Below, one piece after another: positions 1 through 8,636 of a stretch of 47,757 nt of DNA. Below the pieces are notes generated by a model, which saw only the letters and a program-made list of their open reading frames with translations, was not told the origin of the DNA and did not search any database. The stretch's first letter is position 1; each line of letters starts with the position of its first letter. Both the position numbers and the translations under genes were made by a program. Source of the stretch: Candidatus Flavonifractor merdavium (lineage in GTDB: Bacteria; Bacillota; Clostridia; Oscillospirales; Oscillospiraceae); the NCBI GenBank assembly GCA_019119335.1, contig DWXF01000032.1, forward strand, positions 1 through 47,757, written 5' to 3'.

Positions 1-1
1 G

Positions 2-1096
2 GGCATGATCGACCCGCCCCGCCCCGAAGCCAAGGATGCGGTGCAGGTGTTCAAGGATGCCTCGATCCGCACCATTATGATCACCGGCGACCACAAGGAT
101 ACCGCCTTTGCCATTGCCAAGGAGCTGGGCATTGCCGAGCGCGAGGACCAGTGCATCACCGGCTCTGACCTGAGCAACATGACCCAGGAAGAGCTCAACC
201 GCATTGTGGAAAACCTGCGCGTCTTCGCCCGTGTTTCCCCTGAGCACAAGGTCATGATCGTCAAGGCCTTCAAATCCCACGGCTACATCGTCTCCATGAC
301 CGGCGACGGCGTCAACGACGCCCCCGCCCTGAAGAAGGCGGACATCGGTGTGGCCATGGGCATCACCGGCACCGAGGTGTCCAAGGACGCCGCATCCATG
401 ATCCTGGCCGACGATAACTTCGCCACCATCGTCAAGGCGGTGGTCAACGGCCGCAGCGTGTACGCCAATATCAAAAACGCCATCCAGTTCCTGCTCAGCG
501 GCAACACCGCCGGCATTTTCTGCGTGCTCTACGCCTCTCTGCTGGCCCTGCCGGTGCCCTTCCAGCCGGTCCATCTGCTGTTTATCAACCTGCTCACCGA
601 CTCCCTGCCCGCCATCGCCATCGGCATGGAGCCCGCCCGCCGGGGCCTGCTGGACCAGAAGCCCCGTGACCCCAAGGAGCCCATCCTCAGCCGGGACCTG
701 CTGACCCGCATCGGCGGCCAGGGCCTGCTCATCGCCATCGTCACCATGATCGCCTTCTACCTGGGCTACCAGGGGGGCGACGCTGTCCTGGCCTCCACCA
801 TGGCCTTTGCCACCCTTACCCTGGCCCGGCTGTTCCACGGCTTTAACTGCCGGGGCGACGCGTCCATCTTCCGCCTGAAGTTTTCCACCAATAAATACTC
901 CGTTATGGCCTTCTTTGCCGGCGTGGTGCTGCTGCTGGCGGTGCTCTTTGTCCCCGGCTTAAAGGGCCTGTTTATGGTGGCTCCCGCTTTTGGGGTCGCC
1001 AACCTGGGAGAGATCGTTCTGCTGGCCTTCCTGCCCACCCTGGTCATCCAGATCATCAAGGTGATCGGGGATGTGCGCCGGGGCAAGGAGAACTGA
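2..1096 (+). CDS. Cation-transporting P-type ATPase (calcium type), C-terminal part
   Basis: This is the 3' part of a gene whose start lies before the window; the reading frame is open from base 2. The visible 364 residues cover the end of the phosphorylation domain and the C-terminal membrane domain. The hinge motif TGDGVNDAPALKKADIGVAMG and the preceding MITGDHKDTA are P-type ATPase signatures, and the following SVYANIKNAIQFLLSGN plus several hydrophobic helices match the cation-ATPase C-terminal domain of P2A pumps (PMR1/SERCA-like). Such pumps export Ca2+ or sometimes Mn2+ at the cell membrane using ATP. The exact ion cannot be read from this part. The gene ends at a perfect hairpin shared with the convergent mgtE, so it is the last gene of its transcript. 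Confidence 0.93.
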   Translation, partial: GMIDPPRPEAKDAVQVFKDASIRTIMITGDHKDTAFAIAKELGIAEREDQCITGSDLSNMTQEELNRIVENLRVFARVSPEHKVMIVKAFKSHGYIVSMTGDGVNDAPALKKADIGVAMGITGTEVSKDAASMILADDNFATIVKAVVNGRSVYANIKNAIQFLLSGNTAGIFCVLYASLLALPVPFQPVHLLFINLLTDSLPAIAIGMEPARRGLLDQKPRDPKEPILSRDLLTRIGGQGLLIAIVTMIAFYLGYQGGDAVLASTMAFATLTLARLFHGFNCRGDASIFRLKFSTNKYSVMAFFAGVVLLLAVLFVPGLKGLFMVAPAFGVANLGEIVLLAFLPTLVIQIIKVIGDVRRGKEN

Positions 1097-1101
1097 AGCT
1101 G

Positions 1102-1137
1102 AAAAATCCCTGTCCGCTGATACGGACAGGGATTTTT
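1102..1137. terminator. Bidirectional intrinsic terminator between the P-type ATPase and mgtE
   Basis: The 15-base arms at 1102-1116 and 1123-1137 pair perfectly around a six-base loop. The stem core is CCCTGTCCG, flanked by A5 on the left and T5 on the right, so it has a U-tract in both directions. It sits between two convergent genes and probably ends both transcripts. Confidence 0.93.
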
Positions 1138-2490
1138 TCATGCAATGGGCAGCAGAGCGCTGGCAATGTTGAAGTAGACCACCAGGGAGATGGCGTCCAC
1201 GATGGTGGTGATGAGGGGGGCGGCCATAATGGCCGGGTCGGCCTTGAAGAACTTGGCCGCCATGGGGAGCACGCCCCCCACCGTCTTGGCCAGCAGCACC
1301 GTGACAAACAGGGCGGCGGCCACCGTCAGGGCGGTGGCGGTCTGGCCCGGATAGGTGAGGATGAGCCGGACGTAGTTTACTCCGCTGAGGGCGGCCCCCA
1401 CCAGCATACTCACCCGCAGCTCCTTCCAAAAGACCCTGGCAAAGTCCCGCAGGCGGATCTCACCCACCGCCATGCCCCGGATCACCAGGGTGCTGGACTG
1501 GCTGCCGGCGTTTCCGCCGGTGTCGGTGAGCATGGGAATGAAGGTGACCAGCAAGGGCATAGCGGAAAAGGCCGCCTCATACCGGCCCAGGATGCCGCCG
1601 GTGATCATGCCGGAGATCATCAGCACCAGCAGCCATACAATGCGGTGCCGGGCCAGGGTGAACACCCCGGTTTTCAGGTAGGGCTTTTCCGAGGGAGCCA
1701 TGGCCGCCATCTTCTCAAAGTCCTCGGTGGCCTCCTCCTCCAGCACGTCCATGCCGTCGTCCACCGTGACGATGCCCACCAGCCGGCCCTCCCTGTCCAC
1801 CACCGGCAGGGAGAGGAAATCGTACTTCATCAGCCGGGCCACCGCAGCCTCCCGGTCCTCGCCGGTCCCGGCGGTGATCACGTCCCGCTCCATCAAATCG
1901 GCCACCAGGGTCTGGTCTCCGGCCAGCAGCAGCTCCCGGATGGTGACCACGCCCTCCAGCCGCCGGGCGGCGTCGGTGACATAGCAGGTGTAGATGCTCT
2001 CCGAGTCCGCCCCCGTCCTGCGGATGTGGGCGATGGCCTGAGCTACCGTCATGTCCCGCTTCAGGTCGGTGAATTCGGCGGTCATGATGCTGCCCACCGA
2101 GTTCTCCGGGTAGTGGAGGAACTGGTTGATGAGCTGCCGGGTGTCCGGCCGGGCGGCCTGGAGCACCCACTTCACCACGCCGGCGGGCAGCTCCTCCAGC
2201 AGGTCCACCGCGTCGTCCACCCACAGCTCCTCCACAATGGCGGACAGCTCCTGGTCGGTGGCCGCCTGGACCAGGGCCTGCTGATCCTCCGGCGGCAGGT
2301 CGGAAAACACCTCCGCCGCCAGCTCCTTGGGCAGGGCCCGGAAGACCGCCAGCATTTCCGGTCGGTCCAGTTCATCCAGCAGCTCCGCCAGGTCGGCGGG
2401 GTGGGTCTGGGTCAGCGCGTCCCGCAGGGCGCACATATCCCGGCGCTCCAGCAGCTGCCGCAGCGCCTCCAGGGTCAGATTCTGTTTCAT
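1138..2490 (-). CDS. mgtE: Magnesium transporter MgtE
   Basis: 450 residues, the usual MgtE length. MgtE is a Mg2+-gated Mg2+ channel in the cell membrane. The order is the family's own: an N-terminal alpha-helical MgtE_N domain (about 1-125), two CBS domains (about 130-250; VVTIRELLLAG and VGIVTVDDGMDVLEEEATED), then a five-helix membrane domain. That domain carries the conserved TDTGGNAGSQSS and DPAIMAAPLITTIVDA segments that line the pore. The chosen ATG at 2488-2490 has a GGAGGAGAG ribosome site just upstream; an upstream in-frame start at 2553 would run into the structured leader and has no such site. The gene is monocistronic, with a ~260-base structured leader that may regulate it. Confidence 0.95.
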   Translation of the reverse strand: MKQNLTLEALRQLLERRDMCALRDALTQTHPADLAELLDELDRPEMLAVFRALPKELAAEVFSDLPPEDQQALVQAATDQELSAIVEELWVDDAVDLLEELPAGVVKWVLQAARPDTRQLINQFLHYPENSVGSIMTAEFTDLKRDMTVAQAIAHIRRTGADSESIYTCYVTDAARRLEGVVTIRELLLAGDQTLVADLMERDVITAGTGEDREAAVARLMKYDFLSLPVVDREGRLVGIVTVDDGMDVLEEEATEDFEKMAAMAPSEKPYLKTGVFTLARHRIVWLLVLMISGMITGGILGRYEAAFSAMPLLVTFIPMLTDTGGNAGSQSSTLVIRGMAVGEIRLRDFARVFWKELRVSMLVGAALSGVNYVRLILTYPGQTATALTVAAALFVTVLLAKTVGGVLPMAAKFFKADPAIMAAPLITTIVDAISLVVYFNIASALLPIA

Positions 2491-2760
2491 GGGTCTCTCC
2501 TCCTGTCGTTGTAATACAGCGAGGAAGTGACCAAAACAGGCGCGCCGCGGCAAAGCGTCCGGGCTTGATACCCGGCCGCTCCCCGCGGCGGAACCTTCCG
2601 TATTTGGGAACAGACAGCCGGACCCCGTCCGGCCTGCCCTGCTTACAGGGAAAACCAGGCGGCGCCAGCCCGATCCCCTGAGGGAAGCTCACAGCCCGCG
2701 TTGGTACTTCGTCCGCATAGGTCCACCTGATTTTCCTCCTTTTTCCTATTATTTTGCTAG
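2491..2760 (-). promoter_or_regulatory. Structured 5' leader of mgtE, candidate metal-responsive RNA
   Basis: About 260 bases upstream of mgtE hold several strong stems when read on the minus strand. A long nested hairpin spans 2543-2590: outer arms 2543-2550/2583-2590, inner AGCG/CGCT at 2554-2557/2577-2580, and CCGGG/CCCGG at 2559-2563/2571-2575. It is followed by a weak T-run. Two simpler hairpins are at 2617-2633 (GCCGGAC/GTCCGGC) and 2637-2650 (CCCTG/CAGGG). Further upstream an inverted repeat TTTGAGG/CCTCAAA lies at 2774-2800. mgtE genes often sit behind the M-box Mg2+ riboswitch, but I cannot align this leader to that consensus, so no class is assigned. Confidence 0.45.
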
Positions 2761-2810
2761 CCTTTGGCTGCCGTTTGAGGATACCACACTTTCCCTCAAA
2801 AGGCAACCCC

Positions 2811-2854
2811 CAAAAAACAGAAGGGCCCGCCCCCTGTGGGACGAGACCCTTCTG
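2811..2854 (-). terminator. Terminator of the lactate (lct/etf) operon
   Basis: CAGAAGGG at 2818-2825 pairs with CCCTTCTG at 2847-2854. Read leftward the stem is followed by T6 (A6 at 2812-2817 on the plus strand). It lies about 20 bases beyond the etfA stop codon and closes the leftward operon. Confidence 0.85.
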
Positions 2855-2873
2855 GATCTGCCGCTGTGAAGTT

Positions 2874-3863
2874 TTACTCCGCCTTGCGCTGGCGGATCTC
2901 CTGGATCATCAGGGGGAGGACCTTGGCCACATCCCCCACGATGCCCACGTCGGCCACGTCGAAGATGGGGGCGTCCTCATCCTTGTTGATGGCTACCACG
3001 TAGCCTGAGCCGCTCATGCCGGACACGTGCTGGGTGGCGCCCGACACGCCGCAGGCGATGTACAGGGCGGGAGCGACGATCTTGCCCGACTGGCCCACCT
3101 GATGGGCCCGGGAGACCCAGCCGTCCTCAATGGCGGGACGGGTGGCGCCCACCACGCCGCCCAGCAGGGCGGCCAGCTCCTCCACCAGGGCGAACTGCTC
3201 CTTGGAACCCATGCCCCGGCCGCCGGTGACGATGACCTTGGCCTCCTCCAGGTTGACCGCCTCGGAGAGCTCCTTCACCGCCTGGGCCACCCTGACCTTC
3301 ACCGCGTCAGCGGGCACCTGGAGGTCCACTTGGGTGACGGGGCCGGCCTGGCCGGCCTCCGGCCGGGCAAAGGCGCCAGAGCGGGTGGTAGCCACCACAG
3401 GCAGGGTGTCCACCACCACGTCGTTGAGCACGGTGCCGCCGTACAGAGGCACGGTCCACACCGGGGTGTCCCCGTCCCAGGTCAGGGCGGTGGCGTCCTG
3501 GACGCTGCCCAGCCCCAGCCGGGCGCACAGCCGGGCGGTCATCTCCCGGCCCAGGGGGGTGTTGCCCGCCAGCACCGCCGCGGGCTCATACTGGGCAGCC
3601 AGCTGCTCCAGCGCCCAGGTGAAGGCGTCCGCCGCCCCGTCGGAATAATCTCCGCCGGTGACGGCCAGCACGCCGTCGGCCAGGGGGGCCACCTTCTCCG
3701 CCGCCCCGGCGTTGTCCGTGCCCATCAGCACGGCCAGAACCTGCCCGCCGGTGTGCTGGGCCAGAGCCCGGGCGGGGGTGAGGCACTCCAGCGCCCCGTT
3801 CAGGGCCTTTCCGTCCTTTTGCTCCAGAAAGACCAGAATATCCTTGCGATTTCCCCAATCCAT
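2874..3863 (-). CDS. etfA: Electron transfer flavoprotein alpha subunit
   Basis: 329 residues. EtfA carries the FAD of the ETF heterodimer that takes electrons from flavin dehydrogenases. The C-terminal FAD-binding domain is clear: GGRGMGS at 214-220, [10 protein letters not shown] at 256-265, GVSGATQH at 272-279 and [11 protein letters not shown] at 291-301. There is no N-terminal cysteine cluster, so the extra ferredoxin-like domain of the Acetobacterium lactate-dehydrogenase ETF is absent and the protein is more like the butyryl-CoA dehydrogenase type. It is the last gene of the operon, 13 bases after etfB. Its partners should be the lactate dehydrogenase and the acyl-CoA dehydrogenase encoded just upstream. 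Whether this ETF bifurcates electrons cannot be told by eye. Confidence 0.95.
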   Translation of the reverse strand: MDWGNRKDILVFLEQKDGKALNGALECLTPARALAQHTGGQVLAVLMGTDNAGAAEKVAPLADGVLAVTGGDYSDGAADAFTWALEQLAAQYEPAAVLAGNTPLGREMTARLCARLGLGSVQDATALTWDGDTPVWTVPLYGGTVLNDVVVDTLPVVATTRSGAFARPEAGQAGPVTQVDLQVPADAVKVRVAQAVKELSEAVNLEEAKVIVTGGRGMGSKEQFALVEELAALLGGVVGATRPAIEDGWVSRAHQVGQSGKIVAPALYIACGVSGATQHVSGMSGSGYVVAINKDEDAPIFDVADVGIVGDVAKVLPLMIQEIRQRKAE

Positions 3864-3876
3864 ACCGCTCTCTCCT

Positions 3877-4668
3877 TTACAGCACCTTGGCGTCCGCCAT
3901 CATGGTGATGGCCTTGGCCACGGTCTCCTCGCAGGTCTCCTCTTTGAGCTTCACGCCCGCCTGCCGCTTGGCCGGCTCGTACACCTTCACCACATGGCTG
4001 CCGGCGGCGCCGGGGGCCACGCCGCCCAGTCCGGCGGCGTCCAGAGCGGGAATGGGCATCTTGCGGGCGGCCAGCTTGCTCTTGATGGTGGGATAGCGGG
4101 GATCATAGGGGGGCTTGTTGACGGTGACCACGCAGGGCAGGGGGGCGTCCACCAGGCGGTAGCCCTCCTCTGTTTCCTGCTTGGCCTGCACACCGGTGCC
4201 GGTCTGCTGGATGTCCACCAGATCGGTGACCACCCCCACGCCCAGGGCCTCGGCCAGCTGGGGACCCACCTGGCCGGAGGCCTTGTCGGTAGCCTCCCGG
4301 CCGCAGAAGATCAGGTCGAAGGGTTTGCCCGCGTCGGCCTCCAGCTTGCGGATGGCGGCGGCCAGAATCTTGCTCTTGCCCAGGGTATCCGACCCCTCAA
4401 AGGAGGGGTCGGTGATGAGGAAGCCCTGATTGGCCCCCACCGCCAGGCAGGTCTTGACCGCATCCTTGGCCCCCTCGGGGCCGATGGTAATTGCGGTGAT
4501 GCTGCCGCCTACCGCCTCCTTCAGGCGGGTGGCCATCTCCAGGGCGTAGGTGTCAAAGGCGTTGACCACGGGGGTGACCCCCTCCAGGTTCACCTCCTGG
4601 GTGCCGGGCTTCAGGTGGAGCTCCACCGAGTCGTCGGGCACCTGCTTGAGACATACCAGAATTTCCAT
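3877..4668 (-). CDS. etfB: Electron transfer flavoprotein beta subunit
   Basis: 263 residues, the normal EtfB length, opening with the family's MEILVCLKQVPD. EtfB binds AMP or a second, bifurcating FAD and forms the ETF dimer with EtfA. The segment FCGREATDKASGQVGPQLAE is the typical nucleotide-binding signature; CVVTVNKPPYDPRYPTIKSKLAARK near the C-terminus is the recognition-loop region that docks on acyl-CoA dehydrogenases. The gene lies 18 bases after the acyl-CoA dehydrogenase gene and 13 before etfA, so the three are very likely co-translated and their products interact. Confidence 0.95.
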   Translation of the reverse strand: MEILVCLKQVPDDSVELHLKPGTQEVNLEGVTPVVNAFDTYALEMATRLKEAVGGSITAITIGPEGAKDAVKTCLAVGANQGFLITDPSFEGSDTLGKSKILAAAIRKLEADAGKPFDLIFCGREATDKASGQVGPQLAEALGVGVVTDLVDIQQTGTGVQAKQETEEGYRLVDAPLPCVVTVNKPPYDPRYPTIKSKLAARKMPIPALDAAGLGGVAPGAAGSHVVKVYEPAKRQAGVKLKEETCEETVAKAITMMADAKVL

Positions 4669-4686
4669 GTCGTTACGCTCCCCGCC

Positions 4687-5826
4687 TTAGAATTTGCCGA
4701 TGGTGTTGTTGGCCACCACAATGCGCTGCACCTCGTTGGTGCCCTCAAAGATCTGGAAGATCTTGGCGTCCCGCAGCAGCTTCTCCACCGGGTACTCCCG
4801 GCTGTATCCGTAGCCGCCGAACATCTGGATGGCCTCGGAGGCCACCTCCATGGCGATGTCGGAGGCGTAGCACTTGGCGATGGCGGACTCCTTGGAGTAG
4901 GGCAGGCCCTGGTCCATCAGGGTCAGGGAGTGGGCCACCATCTGGCGGGCGGTCTCGATCTTGATGGCCATGTCGGCCACCTTGAACTGAAGGGCCTGGT
5001 TCTTCAGCACGGGCTTGCCGAACTGGATGCGCTCCTTGCCGTAGGCGATAGCCTCCTCCATGGCCCGCTGGGCGATGCCGGTGGCCACGCAGCCCATCCA
5101 GGTCCGGGCCTGGTCCAGGGTCTGCATGGCGATGGAGAAGCCCTTGCCCTCGGCGCCGATCAGGTTGGAGGCGGGGATACGGCAGTCCTCAAACACCACG
5201 TCGCAGGTGTTGGAGGTGCGGATGCCCATTTTGTCCTCCTCATGACCGGTGGACAGGCCGGGAGTGCCGGCCTCCACGAAGAACATGGACATGCCCTTCA
5301 CACCGGCGGACTTGTCGGTCATGGCGGTGACGCAGTAGAAGGAGGCGATGCCGCCGTTGGTGATGAAGCACTTGCGGCCGTTGAGGATGTAGCTGTCGCC
5401 GTCCTTCACGGCGGTGGTCTTGCCGGCGCCGGCGTCGGAGCCGGCGCCAGGCTCGGTGAGGCAGAAGGCGCCGAAGCCGCCGTCCACAATCAGCTGGCAG
5501 GCCCGCTTCTTCAGCTCCTCGCTGCCGGCGATCAGCACCGGCTTGGTGCCCAGGCCGCTGGCGGAGATGGTGGTGGCAAAGCCGGCGTCGGCCTTGGCCA
5601 TTTCCTCAAACAGGGCGGCCACGTCCACCCGGCTCAGGCCCATGCCGCCGTACTCCTCGGGTACCTCCAGCATGTGCAGCTGCATCTCGATGGCCTTGTC
5701 GTAAATCTCCTTGGGCCACTCGCCGGAGCGGTCGTACTCCTTGCACTGCTCCTTGACTTCCTTCTCGCAGAACTCCTTGACGGCGCCCAGCAGCTCCTGA
5801 GCCTCTTCCGAAATCAGATATGCCAT
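4687..5826 (-). CDS. Acyl-CoA dehydrogenase (short-chain, ETF-linked)
   Basis: 379 residues, standard for short-chain acyl-CoA dehydrogenases such as butyryl-CoA dehydrogenase. The N-terminal helical, middle beta and C-terminal helical domains are complete. FCLTEPGAGSDAG is the middle-domain FAD/substrate signature, and FQIFEGTNEVQ near the end carries the catalytic base, Glu361. The enzyme interconverts acyl-CoA and 2-enoyl-CoA using FAD and passes electrons to or from ETF. Sitting between a lactate dehydrogenase and etfBA, it probably couples lactate oxidation to enoyl-CoA (crotonyl- or acrylyl-CoA) reduction; this is inferred from context. Similar clusters are reported in lactate-using butyrate producers. 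Substrate chain length is unproven. Confidence 0.93.
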   Translation of the reverse strand: MAYLISEEAQELLGAVKEFCEKEVKEQCKEYDRSGEWPKEIYDKAIEMQLHMLEVPEEYGGMGLSRVDVAALFEEMAKADAGFATTISASGLGTKPVLIAGSEELKKRACQLIVDGGFGAFCLTEPGAGSDAGAGKTTAVKDGDSYILNGRKCFITNGGIASFYCVTAMTDKSAGVKGMSMFFVEAGTPGLSTGHEEDKMGIRTSNTCDVVFEDCRIPASNLIGAEGKGFSIAMQTLDQARTWMGCVATGIAQRAMEEAIAYGKERIQFGKPVLKNQALQFKVADMAIKIETARQMVAHSLTLMDQGLPYSKESAIAKCYASDIAMEVASEAIQMFGGYGYSREYPVEKLLRDAKIFQIFEGTNEVQRIVVANNTIGKF

Positions 5827-5861
5827 AACGGGTTCCTCCTTCTATATAAGTCGTCTTTCTA

Positions 5862-7283
5862 TTACAGCTTGTAGCAGACCTTGCCGGGATTGAGCACCAT
5901 ATTGGGGTCAAAGACCTCCTTGATGCCGCGCATCAGGCGCATGTTCACCGGCCCCACCATCTGGGCCAGGTAGTCCAGCTTGCCGTGGCCGATGCCGTGC
6001 TCGCCGGAGATCAGGCCGCCCAGCTCGGTGGCCTTGGCGTAGGCCTTCTCCATGAAGTCGGCCACCTGCGTTTCAAACTCGGCCAGCTCCATGTCGTTGG
6101 AGCAGGTGTAGATGTGCAGGTTGCCGTCGCCGGCGTGGCCGAAGCTCTTGACCTCAAAGTTGTAACCTTCAGAGATCTCCTTGATGTAGGTGACATAGTG
6201 GGCGATCTGGTTCACCGGCACCACCACGTCGCACTCGTCCAGCAGCTTGGTGTTGGCCTCAATGGCCTCCAGGAAGGTGGACCGGGCGGCCCAGGCGTCC
6301 TTCTTCAGCTGGGGGGTGTCGGCCACCAGCACGTCCAGCGCGCCCGCCTCCAGCACCACCTCGGAGGCCTGCTCGATGATCTCGGTAAGCTGGTCCTCGT
6401 TTTCGCCGTCAAAGGTGACCAGCAGATAGGCGTTGACGTCGGTGCCCTCGAAGGTCTGGGGGAAGGTGCTCTTGCCCAGGTAGCGCTCGGACAGACGGAC
6501 GATCTCCCGCTCCATAAACTCCAGGGCCTGGGGGTGGAGGTTGGCCATCATCAGCTTGGGCACGGTGGAGATGCAGTCCTCCAGGTTCTCGTAGAGCACC
6601 ACCAGGCTGATGACCTCCTTGGGGGCGGGGATAAGCTTGAGGGTGAGCTCGGTGATGATGCCCAGGGTGCCCTCGGAGCCGACCATCAGGTTGAGCAGGG
6701 AGTAGCCCGAGCTGGTCTTGGACACGCTGGCCCCCAGGTGGACGATCTCGCCGGTGGGGAGCACCACCGTCATGGCCCGTACATAGTCCCGGGTGGCGCC
6801 GTATTTGACGGCCCGCATGCCGCCGGCATTGGTGGCCACGTTGCCGCCCAGAGTGGCGAACTTCTCGCCGGGATCGGGGGGATAGAGGAAGCCCTGCTTG
6901 GCGGCGTCCTCCGCCAGGTCGTTGAGCAGCACGCCCGCCTGGACCCGGACCACCATGTTCTCGGTGTCGTAGGAGAGGATCTTGTTCATCTTGGCGGTGG
7001 ACAGCACCACGCCGCCGTGGATGGCCACCGCGCCGCCGGTGAGGCCGGTACCGGCGCCCCGGGGGGTGACGGGCACCCGGTTGTCATTGCACAGCTTCAT
7101 GACGGCGGCCACCTCCTCGGTGGTCAGGCACTCCGCCACCACCTCGGGCATGGCCTTGCCGTAGATGGGCATTTCGTCGTGGGAAAAGTCCTCGTTGATG
7201 TCCCCGTTTACGCTGATCCGGCCGGGCACGGCGGCCTTCAGGGCCTCGATCAGCTCGGGGGTGACCTTGTTGTACTGGCTCAT
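5862..7283 (-). CDS. FAD-linked 2-hydroxy-acid (probably D-lactate) dehydrogenase, GlcD family
   Basis: 473 residues with the two-domain layout of the GlcD/Dld family. An FAD-binding domain (FAD_binding_4 type) contains TPRGAGTGLTGGA and GGNVATNAGGMRAVKYGATRD. The C-terminal FAD-oxidase domain has FGHAGDGNLHIYTC and SGEHGIGHGKLDYL, whose histidines bind metal and substrate. The family oxidises 2-hydroxy acids (lactate, glycolate, 2-hydroxyglutarate) without NAD. Permease and racemase genes upstream and etfBA downstream make NAD-independent D-lactate oxidation, with ETF as electron acceptor, the best assignment (as in LctD of Acetobacterium woodii). D-2-hydroxyglutarate remains an alternative substrate. 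A GAGG-type ribosome site precedes the ATG. Confidence 0.9.
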   Translation of the reverse strand: MSQYNKVTPELIEALKAAVPGRISVNGDINEDFSHDEMPIYGKAMPEVVAECLTTEEVAAVMKLCNDNRVPVTPRGAGTGLTGGAVAIHGGVVLSTAKMNKILSYDTENMVVRVQAGVLLNDLAEDAAKQGFLYPPDPGEKFATLGGNVATNAGGMRAVKYGATRDYVRAMTVVLPTGEIVHLGASVSKTSSGYSLLNLMVGSEGTLGIITELTLKLIPAPKEVISLVVLYENLEDCISTVPKLMMANLHPQALEFMEREIVRLSERYLGKSTFPQTFEGTDVNAYLLVTFDGENEDQLTEIIEQASEVVLEAGALDVLVADTPQLKKDAWAARSTFLEAIEANTKLLDECDVVVPVNQIAHYVTYIKEISEGYNFEVKSFGHAGDGNLHIYTCSNDMELAEFETQVADFMEKAYAKATELGGLISGEHGIGHGKLDYLAQMVGPVNMRLMRGIKEVFDPNMVLNPGKVCYKL

Positions 7284-7325
7284 AAAAACGCTCCCCTTTT
7301 TGATAACATCACATCGGATTTGAGT

Positions 7326-8609
7326 TTACTTGCGTACAATGACCGAAACGCCGTCGGGAATGACGGTGATGGGGCTGTCCGCCCTGCCCAGCAGCTGGTC
7401 GGCCAGGGCGATGGCGGCGGGCAGGTCGGCCGCCCAGTGGAGGTGCATGGCCTCCACCATTTCCCGGGGGGCCTGGGTCACCAGGATGACAGGGTGCTGG
7501 AGAAGCACCCGGCACAGGATCTGGGCCTCCCACTGGTCGGGGATGGTGCGGTCGCTGGGGGTGGCCAGAAACTGGTCCATGATCTTCCGGTTGTCCGGCT
7601 CGCCCGCGAAGGTGTCGTAGAAGGACTGGCCGCCGTGGCCGTCGCTGCAGGCGGAGACCATGATGATGACCCCGCCGGGGGCGCAGGTGGCCTCTGCCGC
7701 CGTCATACCCTTCACCGACTGGTACAGGTTCTGGTCCAGGGGGTAGCCCCCGTTGGTGGTGATGACGATGGGAGCGGGAACCGCATCCACGCCGGAGAGC
7801 TGGTCTACAAAGGCGCACCCTGCCCGGTGGGCCTGGTCGAAGTGTCCGGCGAAGGCGGCGATCACCCGCTTGTCAGCGTCGATGACCACGTTGCAGATAA
7901 AAGCCAGCTTGGCCTGCTGGGCGGCATACAGCATATCCCGGTGGATGGGGTTGCCGTCCAGGATGCCGGTGCGGGCATTGGGACTGTCAATAAAGGCGGA
8001 GCAGTGGTTGGCCAGCACGGTCTCCCGGCTGGACACCCCGGGCAGCACGCTCTTGCGGCCGCCGGAGAACCCGGCGAAGAAGTGGGGCTCGATGAAGCCC
8101 TCTCCCACCAGCAGGTCGGCCTCTGCTGCCAGCTTGTTGATGAGCAGTTCCCCGCCGGAAGGCAGGGTGCCCAGGTGGACCATGTCCTCCTGTTTGCCGC
8201 TCTCATGGATGACGAAGCGCAGCCCGGAGTGGCGGTAAAGCGTCTCGCCGTACTTGTCCAGCAGCTCGGCCTCGGTGGTGGGCCGGTGGAAGCCGGTGGC
8301 CACCAGTACGGTGATCTCCGCGTCGGGGTTCCCCGCCCGGAGCTCTTCCACCAGCTGGGGCAGAATCACCTTGCTGGGCACCGGGCGGGTGTGGTCGCTG
8401 CTGAGGATGACCACCTTGTCCTTGCCCGCCGCCAGCTCCCGCAGGCGGGGGGAGCCGATGGGGTGTTCCAGAGCCTGACGCACCAGCTCCGGCTGGCCGG
8501 CCTTGGCCTGATAGCTGTGGGCTCTGGACTGGAGTACCCCGGCCAGACGGCCGTCGGGGATGTCCGCCATGACGTACCCCCGGCCGAAGGGCAGTTTGAG
8601 TTGCGCCAT
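7326..8609 (-). CDS. larA: Nickel-dependent lactate racemase LarA
   Basis: 427 residues, the usual LarA length. LarA interconverts L- and D-lactate with the nickel pincer cofactor NPN. All four hallmark residues are visible in their normal contexts: His108 (ATGFHRPTTEAE), His176 (EPHFFAGFSGG), Lys186 that anchors the cofactor (GGRKSVLPG) and His202 (ANHC); SDHTRPVP at 71-78 is also typical. It lies between lactate permease and dehydrogenase genes and so lets the cell use either enantiomer. The cofactor-making genes larB, larC and larE are not in this window. Some LarA homologues act on other 2-hydroxy acids, but the context favours lactate. Confidence 0.93.
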   Translation of the reverse strand: MAQLKLPFGRGYVMADIPDGRLAGVLQSRAHSYQAKAGQPELVRQALEHPIGSPRLRELAAGKDKVVILSSDHTRPVPSKVILPQLVEELRAGNPDAEITVLVATGFHRPTTEAELLDKYGETLYRHSGLRFVIHESGKQEDMVHLGTLPSGGELLINKLAAEADLLVGEGFIEPHFFAGFSGGRKSVLPGVSSRETVLANHCSAFIDSPNARTGILDGNPIHRDMLYAAQQAKLAFICNVVIDADKRVIAAFAGHFDQAHRAGCAFVDQLSGVDAVPAPIVITTNGGYPLDQNLYQSVKGMTAAEATCAPGGVIIMVSACSDGHGGQSFYDTFAGEPDNRKIMDQFLATPSDRTIPDQWEAQILCRVLLQHPVILVTQAPREMVEAMHLHWAADLPAAIALADQLLGRADSPITVIPDGVSVIVRK

Positions 8610-8636
8610 ATGCCGTTCCTCCTTCCGGTGCGCCGG

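Noticed and set aside
2491..2760. M-box magnesium riboswitch
   Set aside because: Expected from the gene but the characteristic conserved segments are not found in order; kept only as an unassigned structured leader.
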